Counted from the stretch's first letter, positions 1-12,660 are shown. The stretch: DNA of 64,000 bases from Lycorma delicatula (GCF_047948215.1 NC_134465.1:16450022-16514021); one strand, 5' to 3'. Numbers and translations: made by a program. The notes: generated by a model from the sequence alone, not told the origin.

Positions 1-20
1 AAGTGATTTAGGAATAAAAT

Positions 21-160
21 TGCCGATCTCCGTTGAGTATTGGTAACGTCTCTACCTTTTTAATCCCGAAGTTTTGGGATCGAGCCCCATCAGGAATGTA
101 ATCGTTTCTTCACACGCTGAATAAATCATTTCTTCATCATCGACAGGATGCCAGCCAAAA
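21..160 (+). repeat. Degenerate tRNA-derived SINE, family SINE-1
   Basis: An A-box-like stretch (around 31-50) is followed about 35 bases later by a B-box-like stretch (gggatcgagcccc, about 76-88), then a tail containing cacacgct. The same order of A box, B box and tail recurs at 15.4, 36.1 and 41.4 kb, which defines the family. Both boxes are eroded, so polymerase III activity is unlikely. Confidence 0.6.
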
Positions 161-433
161 CAAAGGGAATGTAAATCTCTGTCGGGCTTCCTCTCTCCAT
201 CACTCAAATTATAGACTTTCAATACATTTATTTATTGTTACGAGAGAACAGATTGTAGATATTTAATTACCTTTTAAAAAAAAGAAGAGTAAAATAAAAT
301 CACCTTTGATTTTCTATTTCCATTATGAAGTAAGTTATTAAACTCTAACTAAACTGATCGGTAAAAACTATGGAGCTCAAAAAAATTATTGACAAATCGA
401 TTAATAAATTTTTAATTAATCCCTACTCTACGA

Positions 434-468
<35 letters not shown>

Positions 469-1059
469 TATGAATTGTCTTTTCTTTTCCACTCTATTCA
501 CGGTGTTCCTGAGTATGCTCGCAATTTTGCTTTCTATTTTTGTATTATGTAAGAATTATTTGCCAAATAAAGGATGTATTTTATAAAATAGTAAAGAACT
601 CGCTGTAACACGATACTCCACCGTTATTTAATATTACGTGTACAAAAATGGATTATCGGTAAAATATTTTACGTATCTATCCAATGGACTGTTTTTGTTA
701 TATTTATCTCTTCCGTTATTCATTTCTTTTGAATCTCAGCTAGGAAAAGGTCTTCATACCTGTTATTTTTTGTCTGTGATACTCGAGAACAAAATACGAC
801 GGCTCAACCTTTATTCGATCGAATTTTATCTTGCGATGAGAAACGGATCGCGTAATCTAATCGCAAATGATCTCATCATCAGTTATCTCCGAACCAAAGA
901 TTCAACCGATCCGAGAGAAAAATTTGCTGTGTTCGTTGGACTTCTGCAGGAGTCATTCATCTCGACTTTCTAGGAGCGGGGAAAACTACTGCTAATATAA
1001 AATGTTATCGGACGAAACGAGAATTACGAAATCACAGGGAATTACCGAAAAACACTTCT
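161..1059. other. Spacer with an AAT microsatellite, no gene supported
   Basis: This AT-rich stretch contains a (TAA)n run at about 435-469. An open frame at 638-973 shows no domain I recognise and has no splice or promoter context, so I do not call it a gene. Confidence 0.5.
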
Positions 1060-1720
1060 TTGATAAACAGGAAGAAAGTTCAACGAGTGCTTTGCAGTCG
1101 ATTGATGACATGTACTACAGTCACCCGTTGTCTGTGAGATTCAACCTGTTATTTCTGAAATTATTCAGCGTATCACAAGTGTGAGCTTCTGCTGGATCCC
1201 TAGTCATATTGGAATTCCAGGCGATGAGCGCGCTGAACGTGCGGCAGAGACTTGTTTGCAGCAGCCTCCTTATTTATCGCGTTTTGAACGACCTTGTCTG
1301 TTTTCTGAAGCGAGTGATCTGTGATGAGTGGCGTAGTGAGTAGAGTGTTACGGTCGATAATAAACTTCGTACGGTTAAGAACGCTGTGCCATCGAGGAGC
1401 TCTTCATGCAGGAATATCGTCGAGAGGAGATTATTATTTGCCGTTTGGGAATAGGGCGCACTAAACTCACTCGTTGGCATCTCATGATTTAGACCGATGC
1501 ACCTATTTGTGTTCGCTGTGGCTGCCGACTAACGGTACATCACATCCTTGTGATTATTTATTTCGCCTTTAGCATAAGGCACGTTACATCTATGTTGTAC
1601 TGTATTAGGATTATTTTTCGTTCGATATTGCGCATTTTAATCGATGATTTTATTTTTTCTGTAATACTGTTATTTAATTTTTAAGTCCGGTTTCGGTGTT
1701 GTTGGCTTAAATTGTTTGCT
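1060..1720 (+). mobile_element. I-clade-type LINE 3' remnant: RNase H and C-terminal domain
   Basis: Translated in pieces, this segment gives a retrotransposon RNase H domain. A SALQSIDDMYYSHP-like stretch (from about 1087) leads into FCWIPSHIGIPGDERAE (about 1170-1240), followed by a stop. Downstream, RLGIGRTKLTRWHLM (about 1442-1486) and a cysteine/histidine C-terminal motif (CVRCGCRLTVHHILV, about 1508-1553) match the end of I-clade ORF2 proteins. At least one frameshift and several stops make it dead. The RT, endonuclease and gag are absent, as expected for a 5'-truncated insertion. The same signature motifs recur at 57.1-57.8 kb. Clade assignment rests on RNase H plus this C-terminus and is less certain than the LINE call itself. 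Confidence 0.85.
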
Positions 1721-2167
1721 ACAGTAATATTATATCCGGGGACTGATAACGACTTTCGTTTTGCGCCCAGGAAAAAGGAAGAAAGTTTTGTTTTTTCAAG
1801 ATAACACCCGAACTCGTACGGCAAAGACGACTCGTCGCTTATTAAATGGGAAATTATTTCCCGATAACTACATTTATCAGACTCTCATCGACAGATTTCA
1901 ATTTATATTCTACGTCTGGATAATCGTATGAGGAACTAGCTCGTCACTGATGAAATTTATCTGAAAGAAGTTTAAAAGTTTTCGCAGTAAAACAATACAT
2001 TATTTTATAAAAACGATATTTATAATTAATTAAACGTAAAATATAAATTAAATATGAAGGATAGATTTCGATGAATAAAATCATTATAAAACAAAAAATA
2101 TGTTTGTTTAAGTTTTCACGTGTAAAACGGTAAAAAATTTCTTTTGATAACCTTACCTTCCATTTTT
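1721..2167. other. AT-rich spacer
   Basis: No gene or repeat boundary seen. Any 3' UTR of the preceding LINE cannot be delimited. Confidence 0.4.
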
Positions 2168-2462
2168 ACTTCCTTGCACGAAGTAAAGGAAGTATTGTGA
2201 TGTGGAGAAAAATTTGGTTTTCATATTTCAACGGAAATATCCATTTTGACCATCCCTGAATCCATTTTAATTAGTTTCGGCGTGACGTCTGTACGTACGT
2301 ATGTTACATCTCGCATAACTCAAAACGATTAGCCGTAGGATATTGAAATTTTGGATTTAAGACTGTTGTAACATCTAGTCGTGCACTTCTCCTTTTGATT
2401 GCCATCGACCGAACCAAAAGTAACCGAAAAATCTCAAAATCCAAACAAAGTGCTTTTTAAAA
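2168..2462 (+). repeat. Non-coding dispersed repeat, family A
   Basis: The copy starts with a short hairpin made of acttcctt and aaggaagt (2168-2193). It shares most of its first 140 bases with 14993-15135, including the stretches gaccatccctgaatccattt and gcgtgacgtctgt. There is no open frame. It behaves like a transposon-derived repeat whose class I cannot name. Confidence 0.75.
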
Positions 2463-2816
2463 TGTCGTTGAAACTTTTTTAAATTCATCATTGTATTTAA
2501 ATAATTTTATTAATAGATTAAAATATTGTTTAAATCTGACATTCATCGTAAATATTTCTTTCTTTTATTCGATGTTTTACAACGATTTAAACGGTCGTAT
2601 TTTATTTTATTGAAATTGAAATAAAATTATAAATTCTTAACGACGAACCGAACAAGGATTAGTTTAAAGTTGTCTTTTATTTAACATTAAAACGCTTTCA
2701 GTCCCTCCAAACAATCGTAAGCCTTTTAATTTATAGTTTACCGATAGCCGATTTATAAAAGCAGAAACGTAATTTATTCCTAAACAAAATTATAATAACC
2801 ATATCAAACCAAAAAG

Positions 2817-3052
2817 CTGATAACACAATTATAGGACTTCCCCCTCGCGCGGCTACAACCGCGTTCCGGGCAAGTCGTGCAACTGGCGTTTGATTCTGAT
2901 GTACGGCTTACACATACATACATTACACACACAAGTTAATTTAAAATATTTATCATTTTATATAAATATAATATTTTTTCGTTTATTTAATTCAGTGGTT
3001 CTAACTAAAGCGCGCGCGCGCTTTACTCGGAATCATTGAATTAAACAAAAAG
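2817..3052 (+). repeat. Partial copy of dispersed repeat family B ending in a head-to-head palindrome
   Basis: The left part matches the starts of the ~0.8 kb copies at 10.87 and 42.93 kb (a short self-complementary start, ...gatgtacggcttac..., ...ttatttaattca...). At the alternating CG tract near 3012 the sequence turns back on itself: 2988-3012 is an imperfect inverted repeat of about 3013-3042. The rest of the ~0.8 kb unit is missing. Confidence 0.7.
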
Positions 3053-3917
3053 CATTACACTCGGATATTAGTTGTTTGAAACGTACTTTTGGGAGGGGGA
3101 CTGTTACCGGAAAAATTTTCTGTACAAAATATTTTTAAAAACCATAAAAATAAATTTATTTGGTGGAGCGTATATGTTGTAAATAACTTATCTTTAAATT
3201 ACTTGAATTTTTTTAAAATTATAATTTACTCAAGTATCTTTATATTTTTTTAATTTATTTCAATTATTATTTTGTATTTGTGTTGCCGGAAATTTTTGCA
3301 GAATAATATTCTAGTAATAAAAATATTTTCTACTGGTTCAGTAAGAATATTGGTAGGTGATAATAATAATATTATATAATAATGTAATAATAATTATGAG
3401 AAAATGTTGCTAATGTTTAACATTTACATTTATTTTCAAATAGTATTAATTCATTTTGCTTTTACCATTTTTTTTTCTGAAGTCTATCGTACTGATTAAG
3501 CAACGGTACGTTAACTTTATTAATTAGCGTCGGTTTTTCAATATGTCAGAAGATAGTATCCGAAATATACTTACGTATATCGATAATCGATATTAAATTA
3601 TTATTTTACACTATAATTATTGAATGTCGTGTCGACAATCATTTACATTTCCTACAATTTTATACTACTATTCAGCATAATTATCATGTTTTTGTGTTAA
3701 TTTTAATTTTAGCTAAAATGTTCTTGGAGAGAAAAATTTAGTTGTTTAAACACGACACTACCGTAAATTATTATTACGATTACTTGACAAAACTAACCGT
3801 TTAATCAGACATGGGAGCAGCACCGGTTCTGTTTACTTGTAATCGTGTGAAAGGTAGCGTTTTCCTTAGTTTTATAGATATAAGGTATCTTTTATAAATT
3901 AAGGTTAAATCGTTATC

Positions 3918-3921
<4 letters not shown>
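3053..3921. other. AT-rich spacer
   Basis: Nothing recognisable apart from scattered A/T runs. Confidence 0.4.

Positions 3922-3984
<63 letters not shown>
3922..3984. repeat. (TC)n microsatellite
   Basis: About 31 uninterrupted CT dinucleotides, followed by a short TA-rich run. Confidence 0.97.
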
Positions 3985-3988
<4 letters not shown>

Positions 3989-4789
3989 ATACATATATTA
4001 TACACCGTCTCAGGATTACTGCAATAAAATACTACTGTGATTATTTTTTTTATTTTAATTGACTTTTAATAAATTTTAACTTAAACGAAACCATTAAACG
4101 TTAATTAAATATTTATTTCCTAATAATATCAGTACTAGTTGCATGTTATAGATTGATTTTAAAATAAAGAAGGTTACGTGGTTGCAAAAATGTCCACTTT
4201 CCAAAAAAAAGTAAACGATGTTATTTGTAATATAATACGGGAAAAAGATCGGTTAGAAAAACGGCTGTTGATGAACACGTTGTTTATATGATCTGACCAC
4301 GCTAGTACATCTTTACAGGTTAAATATTACCGTTACAAAATTTTTTGTAGATTTTTTAATATTACTTCATACTTCATTTCTAATTAATTAGCTATACCTA
4401 TATTTATTACCTACAGTTATTTTTAGAAATACTACATATATTTATCGCTACATATAATTTAATTATTTTTAAAAATTTAAATTCTTTATTACAGTACCGT
4501 TTTAAAGTTGTTCTGCTGTATATAACGGGTTCCATTACTAGATGTGTGCGTATAAATGGAGTTTACATGAGAAACAAAAAATTAATTTATTGTCAAATAA
4601 TTTCGGTATTCTCTGTATATAGCAACGTTTAATAAATATTTTAATCGTATATACGCAAGAAAGCAACTGTAACACTGTTTAAAACATCATTTTTTTCTTA
4701 CATATTGAATCCTAGTACTGCTGTCTAATGCAGATAAATATTTCGTTTTATAGAGTGATAATTAATATGCGGTGTTGCCGAAAATAAAT
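3985..4789. other. AT-rich spacer
   Basis: No gene, RNA or repeat boundary seen. Confidence 0.4.
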
Positions 4790-4966
4790 ATTACGTAATA
4801 AATAATTAAATTAAAAAAGATTGAGCGGTTTCAAAATACATATACATAGAGCGGTATATATACCGCTATATATATAGAGCGGTACATATACATAGAGCGG
4901 TACAAAATACATATATTACGTAATAAATAATTAAATTAAAAAAGATTGAGCGGTTTCAAAATACAT
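4790..4966 (+). repeat. 125 bp local duplication with identical 52 bp ends
   Basis: Bases 4790-4841 and 4915-4966 are identical over 52 bases. Between them the motif gagcggta recurs and forms the perfect palindrome agcggtatatataccgct (4849-4866). Identity in an otherwise decayed region points to a recent slippage or template-switch event. Confidence 0.9.
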
Positions 4967-5108
4967 CATATACAAAATCTCTGCGGCAGAATTTTATTTT
5001 ACGAGAAGATTTTATACTAATAATGCCAAATCCGTATAAATATAATTTAGTTCTCAATATTGTTGTCTATATTAAGTTGTTAGGTTTTGAACTTTTAAAT
5101 ATTATATT

Positions 5109-5410
5109 TTACCCACCGAGTTGGTCTAGTGGTGAACGCGTCTTCCCAAATTAGCTGATTTGGCAGTCGAGAGTTCCAGCGTTCAAATCCTAGTAAGGCA
5201 GTTACTTTAATACAGATTTGAATACTAGATCGTGGATACCGGTGTTCTTTGGCGGTTAGGTTTCAATTAACCACATATCTCCGGTACGATCGAACTGAGA
5301 AAGTACAAGACTACACTTCATTCACACTCATACATATCATCCTCATTCATCCTCTGAAGTATTATCTAAACGGTAGTTACCGGAGGCTAAATAGGAAAAG
5401 AAAGAAATAT
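5109..5410 (+). repeat. tRNA-derived SINE, family SINE-2
   Basis: The head has an A box (ttggtctagtggtgaacg, from 5121) and a B box (gttcaaatcc, 5181-5190) spaced as in a tRNA with a long variable region. A ~200 bp tRNA-unrelated body follows (gtggataccggtgttctttg, then cattcatcctctgaag) and ends in an A-rich tail. The body matches 59748-59880, and the cctctgaag motif is shared with SINE-1. This is the best preserved SINE here. Confidence 0.85.
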
Positions 5411-6007
5411 TATATTTTGACGAAAAAATAATAAAATCTATCTTATCTATATTTTTAAATAATTGGAAAAAAACCTTGAGAGTCCACCAGTTCCAACCGC
5501 TGACCAATTTTCAATTTTTTTTTTAAATGAAAGCTTATGACCCCGACATATGTAATCCATGGTCGCCTGCTCCCTGCACCCGTATCAGACATAGCAGCGC
5601 TAATTTATTTTAAAATAATTAAAAAAGTTACGTCAGAAATTAAAAAAAAAAAAAATTTACGTACCCATAAAGTTAAAATTTAGTTTGAATCTATAATTAA
5701 ATTACAAAAAAATGTAAATATATATATAAATCATGGTTTAAGTATTTAAATGAATTTATAAAATCAATTTTTCATTTCAAATCGTTTAAACGCAAAGAAA
5801 CTTCGTGCCAGTCTGGGAACACCTAATAATAGCTGTAATAATCTCTAGGGACCGTTCGTAAATCATGTCGTGCTTCTTGTTAAAGTGTGTGGGGGGGGGT
5901 CATCAGTGAAATGACGAAACATTGGTGGACAAGGAGGTGTAGAGATGGTCAATGTGATTTGTACGTAACGTTTTTGTCATAATTTATAACAAATAGCGTA
6001 CATATAA

Positions 6008-6043
<36 letters not shown>

Positions 6044-6550
6044 ATATATATATAAAATTATGAATGAATTTTGTACCTTAAAACATTTATCTTTTCTCGA
6101 CAACTTTATTTTATAAACCATTTTATAAACTTTATTTTGTAACCACTCAGAACTACATTCGTTTACTCAATTTTGGTGTATTTCCGCAGGAATTTATTGA
6201 CAGCTACCTCTAAATTCTAAATTGTGTGGCGTATTGGGAATTGAGCATATTTGTATAAAATAAATTCTACAAAATTATCATTGAAAATCATGCGGTCTGG
6301 TTGGTAGATAGATTTAAAAATAAAACGAAGTTTGTCATTTATTGAATGATAAGCGAGTTCTAGAAATAAAGAGATCTATGTCTAACACGGGGATGCAGTG
6401 CAGTCGGGTGTAAACATAACTCTTTTTTTATCACTTTCAACAAAAAAAAGCGGATAAAGAGTCGTATAACTTTGCCGGCTTTATCCTCGACAGATTTTTA
6501 ATTAAATTATGCCGTAATGTTTTTTTCTAGTATTAATAACTTTATTACGC
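5411..6550. other. AT-rich spacer with GT/TA microsatellite
   Basis: It contains a G10 run near 5890 and a (GT)n(TA)n array at about 6010-6053. No coding signal seen. Confidence 0.45.
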
Positions 6551-6640
6551 AATATTAAGAGTAAAATTACGAAAAATACCGAAATTATCGGAAAATTTGG
6601 CTTTGGTTTGACCCCTTGATCGAATGACATTCTTACTTTA
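6551..6640 (+). repeat. Dispersed repeat family D fragment
   Basis: Shares an ordered set of words with 50921-51010, ending in ccccttgatcgaatg. Non-coding, origin unknown. Confidence 0.55.
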
Positions 6641-6779
6641 TAAGCTATACAGTATTAAACGTATATATATTCTTTTGATTTAAAATTTTTATTTACATTT
6701 TTATAGGAGCCTTAAATAAATTGAAAGGGGGTGAAAAAAGGCGACTAAATATTTGTAATCGTGTTTACAGTGTTTAGAA

Positions 6780-7645
6780 ATGACATTCAAAAAGTTCAAA
6801 CGGGATTAAAAACGTGTAGGTATCAAAATTAATGAAGAACAACTAACAAATCTAAAGATTCACCGACGATATTGTGCTGTTTGCTAATGATTTAACAGAA
6901 ATGCAATCGTTCCTGAAGGATCTTGCTGCAGTCTGTAAAGAGGTCGGTCTCCAGATTGACTCTCAAAAACAGACCTAATGTGTAATCAACGGGTAACGCG
7001 TGAATTCTAATGGAGGACACAACAAATTGAAAAGTTTTGAAGAATATACCTATTTGGGACAAATCATTGATATGAGTTACTCGCTACTTACAGAAGTCCT
7101 ACGATGTGTAAAACGTGGAGCATTTGGATGTGATTCAAAGGTTTTCAAGTCCAGAACGCTTGCGATTCTAAAGAAACAAGTATTTGATTAACGCGTTCTA
7201 CGGGTACGCTTACTTATTGATGTCAAACATGGACATTAAGCGATGCAATATAGGAAAAAGTTAAGATCAGTATAACGAAGAACGGAAAGAAGTACGCTGC
7301 GATCGACTAGACTAGATAGAAAGACACCAGTCAGTATTAGATCTATTGCAAAAATGACATGTGTGCTAGAGTATATAAAACATCTAAAGCGGCAGTAAGC
7401 AGAGCACGTTGCATGGAGAGAGGATAACCGGTGGACGGCTTTGGTGCTGGACCGGTTTCCGAGATATCTGACTCGCCCAAGAAACAAAACCGTTGGGACA
7501 AAGAAATCAAAGGGACGGCGGAATCAACTGGAAGCGAAGAGCTCGAGACAGAAAAGCATGGAGGAGACTTGAGGTGGACTTTGTGAGAATGATTAGCAGG
7601 AGTAACCGAAAGACGCTACATCCCCAACAAATCGATATGCTGCAA
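6780..7645 (+). mobile_element. RTE-like LINE remnant: 3' half of RT
   Basis: In frame with the palm motif, RFTDDIVLFAND (about 6857-6892) is a decayed F/YADD catalytic box. It is followed by the VGLQIDSQK and EYTYLGQIID segments and the FKSRTLAILKKQVFD region (to 7188). After frameshifts the extreme C-terminus is clear: DNRWTALVLD near 7427 and GINWKRRARDRKAWRRLE near 7519-7572. It then runs into an AAT-type tail at 7645, typical of RTE-like 3' ends. Only the later palm, thumb and C-terminal region remain; endonuclease and early RT are gone. The change of ADD to TDD and the stops make it inactive. Confidence 0.88.
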
Positions 7646-7879
7646 ATAATAATAATATAATAAAAGTTCTGAGTGTGGAAGGTAGAACGTACACAGGATG
7701 GTTTGAAAAACTGTACTATCAGTAGTATAATTGAAAAAAATAACAAGAAACATAAAAATAGCAGATAGGGATGAAACTCTTAGAGAAGAAATAATAAACC
7801 GAAAAAGATAAAAATTAAAAATGAAAGTGAGAACAATAACAAAGAGAAAGGTAATGAAGGATTGACTAATACATGACCC

Positions 7880-8210
7880 TCAGCAGGTGTAATCACACCG
7901 TAGAGTTAGTAAGATCCAGAACGTGCAGCCCCGTAAGTCTTCTAATATCCTCACCGTTGTCTAGGAAGTTTACGGCCAAGCGGTTAATGTAGTCATTTAG
8001 CCGAAGTTCATATTTCAAATTGAAACGTATTTCTTCCTTGACCCCCCACAGTTCTTGGCTTTCACTGTTCTTAACAAACCATGGCGCCTCAGCTATTCAC
8101 CTTACTTGTTCCGAAACCGCCGTTTGATTTCAACATTTGTCTTCCTTGCCGTGTCCCATAGTTGGAAATCGTAAGTCGTCCGTATCGGTTTCAAAATAGC
8201 TTCAAAATAT
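7880..8210 (-). mobile_element. Jockey-clade LINE remnant: RT C-terminus
   Basis: Read on the minus strand, AILKPIRTTYDFQLWDTA (near 8200-8140) leads into an APWFVKNSE segment and then LNDYINRLAVNFLDNGED and LTGLHVLDL (to about 7905). This order is the conserved C-terminus of Jockey-type ORF2 proteins (KPIW.YG.QLWG, PWF, LA.NLLD, RRLKR.H.LDL). A frameshift separates the first two blocks. The same region is preserved at 11.7-12.0 kb, also on the minus strand. Confidence 0.85.
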
Positions 8211-10866
8211 AAAAGTAGTTTATTAAAAAAGATAACTCACACCTCTCACCGGTACATAAATGTAATGTATACAGAAAATCTTGCAGCCGTTCTCAAAGAA
8301 TTTACAGTTAGTCGGTCCGAAGATAATCAAATTACAGGCCACCATCACACGCACGTACATAAATGCATCTTCCGGAAATTTGTATAACTTTTTTTTGGGG
8401 TTTTTGGAACTCGACATTTGAAAAACCCCGATAGCCAAAACTATAGCCGATCGCTATAATCTTTCTTTATAGCTATGCCGTAAAGAAAGCAGCAGTTAAA
8501 CTAGCCAGAGAAGTAGATAGTAGGTCCGATATTCTACAAAGACAAACATCGTTTACCGCACTATAATTTCTATACTGAGAAATGGTACGGGGTTTGTCGT
8601 TGAACTATAAAGCAAATTTGTTTCATTAACAAAGTAGTCTGCTAAATGAATGAATATCGTCGCTCATAAATTAGTCGCTTATCGGTTGTCGGTTTAGATT
8701 AATCGAAATTAAACACTAGTTTCAGACTGTTTTAATCGATATAAATCGGATCGAATTACGTTCAACGGGTTATCTCACCGCCACTATTTTCTGAGATGTA
8801 CATACTATGTTTTTTTTTTCCACTGCACTCTATATTTTCTAATATTTAGCAAGCAGAGTCATAATGCTGCATTCAAGACTAGATAGAACGTACCGGCTTA
8901 ACAAGATAATTTTGATGAATACCGAGAGATTTTCAAAATTTACGCTTTGTACCGTCAGAACTTTCTACGTATTAATAAAACAAAATTATAGGAAAACCGC
9001 ATTGCGATTCAGGTTTCCATTAGAACCGAACGCTTTATTGCGAGCTCGGAATGGTTGCAGTAATGATCCGCTTCGGAAGAAATGATTCGATCGTTCGATA
9101 GTAGAAATTTGTCGAGAAATAACGAGAGATATTTTTGCCGTACGAACGAGTTAATCGACCGATAACCAGGTGTTTACGCATTTATTGAGCCGTTCGAAAG
9201 AAGTATTTCTACTTTTCTTGCAGAACTGTATACAATAAATAACACAATACATCGTTACAATGTAATTTTCGGTAAGCGAGTCGCCGACTTCCAGTCATCC
9301 CGCGCCTAATAATTACTTATTTAATATTTTATTAAGCACCACTTCCATCACTGGATTTAACGGATAATGAAATAAAAAGAAATTTTTTTATTATGGGATT
9401 TTTTGTAAATACCGTTTTTTTTTGTTTTTAAAAGAAATTGAGCTGTAATCATTGCACGGGCATTATTTTATTAATGAATCATTTGCTTTTGTTATTTTAT
9501 AATTTTACTTTTATCGTACATTTTATTCGATATTTTGCAATCTTTATGTTGCTCGACTTAATATGTTTAAGAAGGCATATAATATTGTAGTCCTAAGGTA
9601 TTCACAATGACGGCTTACTTTTAATAATTAGGTTTTGTGTGATTTCATTCGGTAGATTATACCGTACGAGAATTTTTACGCGTCCACTTATTTCTCGGTA
9701 CTTCTGTTACGGGTGAGATTTTGCTACACTGTATCTTTGATTTTCCCAGACGTCGGCGATTCGGTCTTTCGTTAGGATGACCGAATCTTTCGGTTTTAAA
9801 AATTTCTTGAATAATGACTTTTAGATCGTTAAAATTCTTTCTGATCTCAACATCGCTACTGTAGATAAAACCTTTCTCCCCTCAAACCAAACCGTTTAAA
9901 CAGCGTTGTCAAATCGTACGATTACTTATTTGGGAATCGAATTTGTATGATTTTTTATATCGTAAAAATTATATTATAGTTTGTACTAGTTTAATCGATT
10001 TATGGAAACTTTATTTATATTTTATTCTATGGAAATTAATTTATAGTAAGTTTTTAAGTGAAAATAATTTTTCATCTTTATCCCCGACGAAGAGGTTAAC
10101 GATATCAACTAAATTTTGGTATTATCATTAGGAGATAAGTAATTTGTTTTTATCTTTCTTTTATAGTTACATCGTTGTTGTTAAACGATAAATTTTCGTA
10201 AACTTTTCGATCTGAAAATTTATATTTTAATTTATAATTAATGCCTGTTCTCTTAAACTTCTTTATAAACAGGATTGAATTTTTATATTACTTTTCTTTT
10301 TTTTTTTTAATAAAGTAATTTATAGCACGGTTATACTCAGAGGATATGATGTTAAAAATTTAACATCATTAATAGCGGTACTTTACCTGTTAGAAGGTGA
10401 AAATAAACCGGAAATTATCTAAAAGTTTTATTACCTGATATCTTCTTAACTGAATTAATTTTTTAGCACTTTTAGAATCGGCTTTAAATTTATTTATTTT
10501 TTATTTTTAATCGGAAAGTGTAGTTAAATATATTTATTTTATTTTTCAATCATCAGAACCGAAAGTAAATTAATTACAAAGAAATAAATGACGTGCAGAT
10601 AGAGGTTTCCATTGAAACCTCTCAAAGAATCATACATGCTTATATATATATATATATATAATACATGATACATATTCATGTATCTTGTAAAGTATATATA
10701 AATATATATTAGACATAAATAGTACATACAAAGATGAGTCCAAAGAATATTGATCGAGTTCAGAACATAAAAAGCGAAGAAAGCATTAAAAAATAGTATT
10801 ATTAATCGCATAAAGAATCACAAAAAACATACCAAACGAAGAAAGATTGAAATAAAAAATTAAAAA
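8211..10866. other. Long spacer, no gene seen
   Basis: About 2.6 kb without recognisable coding sequence on either strand. The only low-complexity feature is a (TA)n tract near 10639-10661. Short open frames here show no domain or motif. Confidence 0.45.
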
Positions 10867-11655
10867 CTGACAACACAGTTGTAGGATTTTCCGTCATGCA
10901 GCTTTTTTCTGATGTATGGCTTATATATACATATACACACAACTTAATTTAAAATATTTATCGTTTTATTTATGTATAATATTTTTTGTTTAATTCAATA
11001 ATCCTAACTAAAGCGCGCTCGCATACCGTATTTCATTCGTGCGGGTGTAGCCGCCACTTTAAATACTTTTTTAAAGTTTAAATATTATTAATTTATTTAA
11101 TTCTACAGCTCACCTGTGGCGTCACAACCTAGAAGTCGACTACAACAGCTGTACGTCAATGCTACACTAGCGCTCCTTGTTGTTACAAGGGGTACTATTG
11201 TTGCAGTATATCCGCTTAGCCGCTGGTTTATTTAGATCCATTTTTTGGGGTGGCGGTGCGATTTTGCAAAAACGTTTTTTTGGAAATATTATTTTTTTAA
11301 TTAACAAATACGCCTAAGAAAAAAAAGACGAAATGTTCATTAGGCGAAATCTCGAGTGCTTGATCTACAGCTTCACTCCCTTGACCTTTGAAGTTGAAAA
11401 TTTAACTTCATCAATGCTCCATATTTAGAAATAATCTGACTTTGATCAAAATCGGTCCAGTAGTTCTGCAGATATAAGGAGTGCAAGGCCGAACGCACAC
11501 TCGTACATACGAACATTAACATCCGTTAAATTTCCATCCGTTTTTTCGGGTTTCTTAGGTTTCAAAACGAAAGATCCGGTGAAACCCGCATACGCCCAAA
11601 TCGGACTGATTACAGTGTTATCCCTTCTAAAGCTATAGTGCTAGACGGGAAAGTA
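10867..11655 (+). repeat. Dispersed non-coding repeat family B, near full copy
   Basis: Collinear with 42932-43711 along its length. Shared landmarks in order are a short self-complementary start, a gatg.acggctta stretch, a taaagcg...cgcgggtgt stretch, ggcgaaatctcgag, a ccggtccagtagttct.cagatat stretch, catccg.tttttt.gggtttcttagg, and ctagacgggaaagta at the end. No ORF. Overall length of ~0.8 kb and collinearity suggest a defined element, but I do not recognise TIRs, and no clear target duplication is visible. Confidence 0.8.
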
Positions 11656-11719
11656 ACATATAACCAATAAAAGTAAATGACGAAACGAAATATTATGATG
11701 ACGCATCCCAAGATAGGCT

Positions 11720-12660
11720 GATTCTCTCCAAATCTCAAAGAACCTCACAGATACAACGTGTGCAACCGCTTTAGGCGCCTAACGTCCTCGTTATTATTCA
11801 GAAGGTTAGCTGCGAGCCGGTTCGCATGTCTGTTCAGTCTCATTTTATATTTATTATCGAATCGTCGTATCTTCCCCCGAACGGTTTCCACTCCCAGATT
11901 ATTCGTATCACAGCGGTCAAACCACGGCGGTTCTGCTATATTTCTCATTAATTTGTTCTGAATCGCCGATCGATGTCAATATTACTCTCGTTTGTTTTGC
12001 ACTGCAGTTGGATCTCATACGCCCAAATCGGTTTCAGAATCGGTGCGTACAAAATTGCTTATTGGAAATGTTAATTGCGATCCCCCGGCTAGCAACCGGT
12101 ACTCTCTCTGAACTTAATGTTAAGCTGTTTCCGTTTCTCTCTGACACGAATCCTCTACGTCAGACGGCGATCAAAATGCAAACCCAAGTATCGCATGCTT
12201 TTAGCACGGGGATGAAAACGACATTCAATTGGCCTCGCGGACAGTCGTCTCTCCTTCTTATCGCAAACGTAACGTGCGCAGACTTAGCCGGATTAATCTT
12301 CATTTTCCATTTCGATAGCCGTTTATTAATCAGATCTGATATGGGGTTTAAAAACTACGATAGGAGTACGAAGGTCCGCTGTGAAGAACGAGAATAAATC
12401 AGGCCCTAGAACCGACCCTCAGGTACATCCGACTCGGTATCAAAGAAGTCATGATTGTACCTCGCTTGAGACAAGAAACGTCTGTCCAGGTAAATCAACT
12501 AATACGGTTGAAGAGGTCTCCTTTTCAAATTTTTAGGCCAGGAAGCCAGACCTATCAAAGGCCAGCTGGATATCTAAAAAAACAGACCGGTAAGGTAACT
12601 TTTATAATTATTAAAAAGGAGTTTAAAGTTCTATTTATATATCCATGTTAAGGTGTGTGT
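11720..12660 (-). mobile_element. Jockey-clade LINE remnant: RT palm to C-terminus
   Basis: On the minus strand from about 12580: DIQLAFDRSGF (RT motif A), an SVLGPD-like block after a frameshift, SKWKMKINPAKSAHVTFA (about 12330-12270), a RYLG.HFDRRLT-like segment, LYAPILKPIWAYEIQL (about 12050-12003), then EPPWF, NRHANRLAANLLNNNED and RRLKRLHTLYL (to 11748). This is the standard Jockey order. The YADD box region appears missing and there are several frameshifts. The C-terminal 67 codons are still open. It is an older relative of the fragment at 7.9 kb. Confidence 0.9.

Noticed and set aside
638..973. 111-codon plus-strand frame as a gene.
   Set aside because: No domain, no homologous motif, no promoter or splice context; length is not unusual for this much sequence.
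3922..3984. CT tract as a splice polypyrimidine tract or GAGA-type element.
   Set aside because: A pure microsatellite with no adjacent exon or promoter signal.
5121..5190. Possible tRNA gene with A and B boxes.
   Set aside because: The sequence continues into the SINE-2 body shared with 59.75 kb and lacks a closed cloverleaf.
12008..12397. 129-codon plus-strand frame as a gene.
   Set aside because: It is the antisense of the minus-strand Jockey RT, whose motifs are clear.
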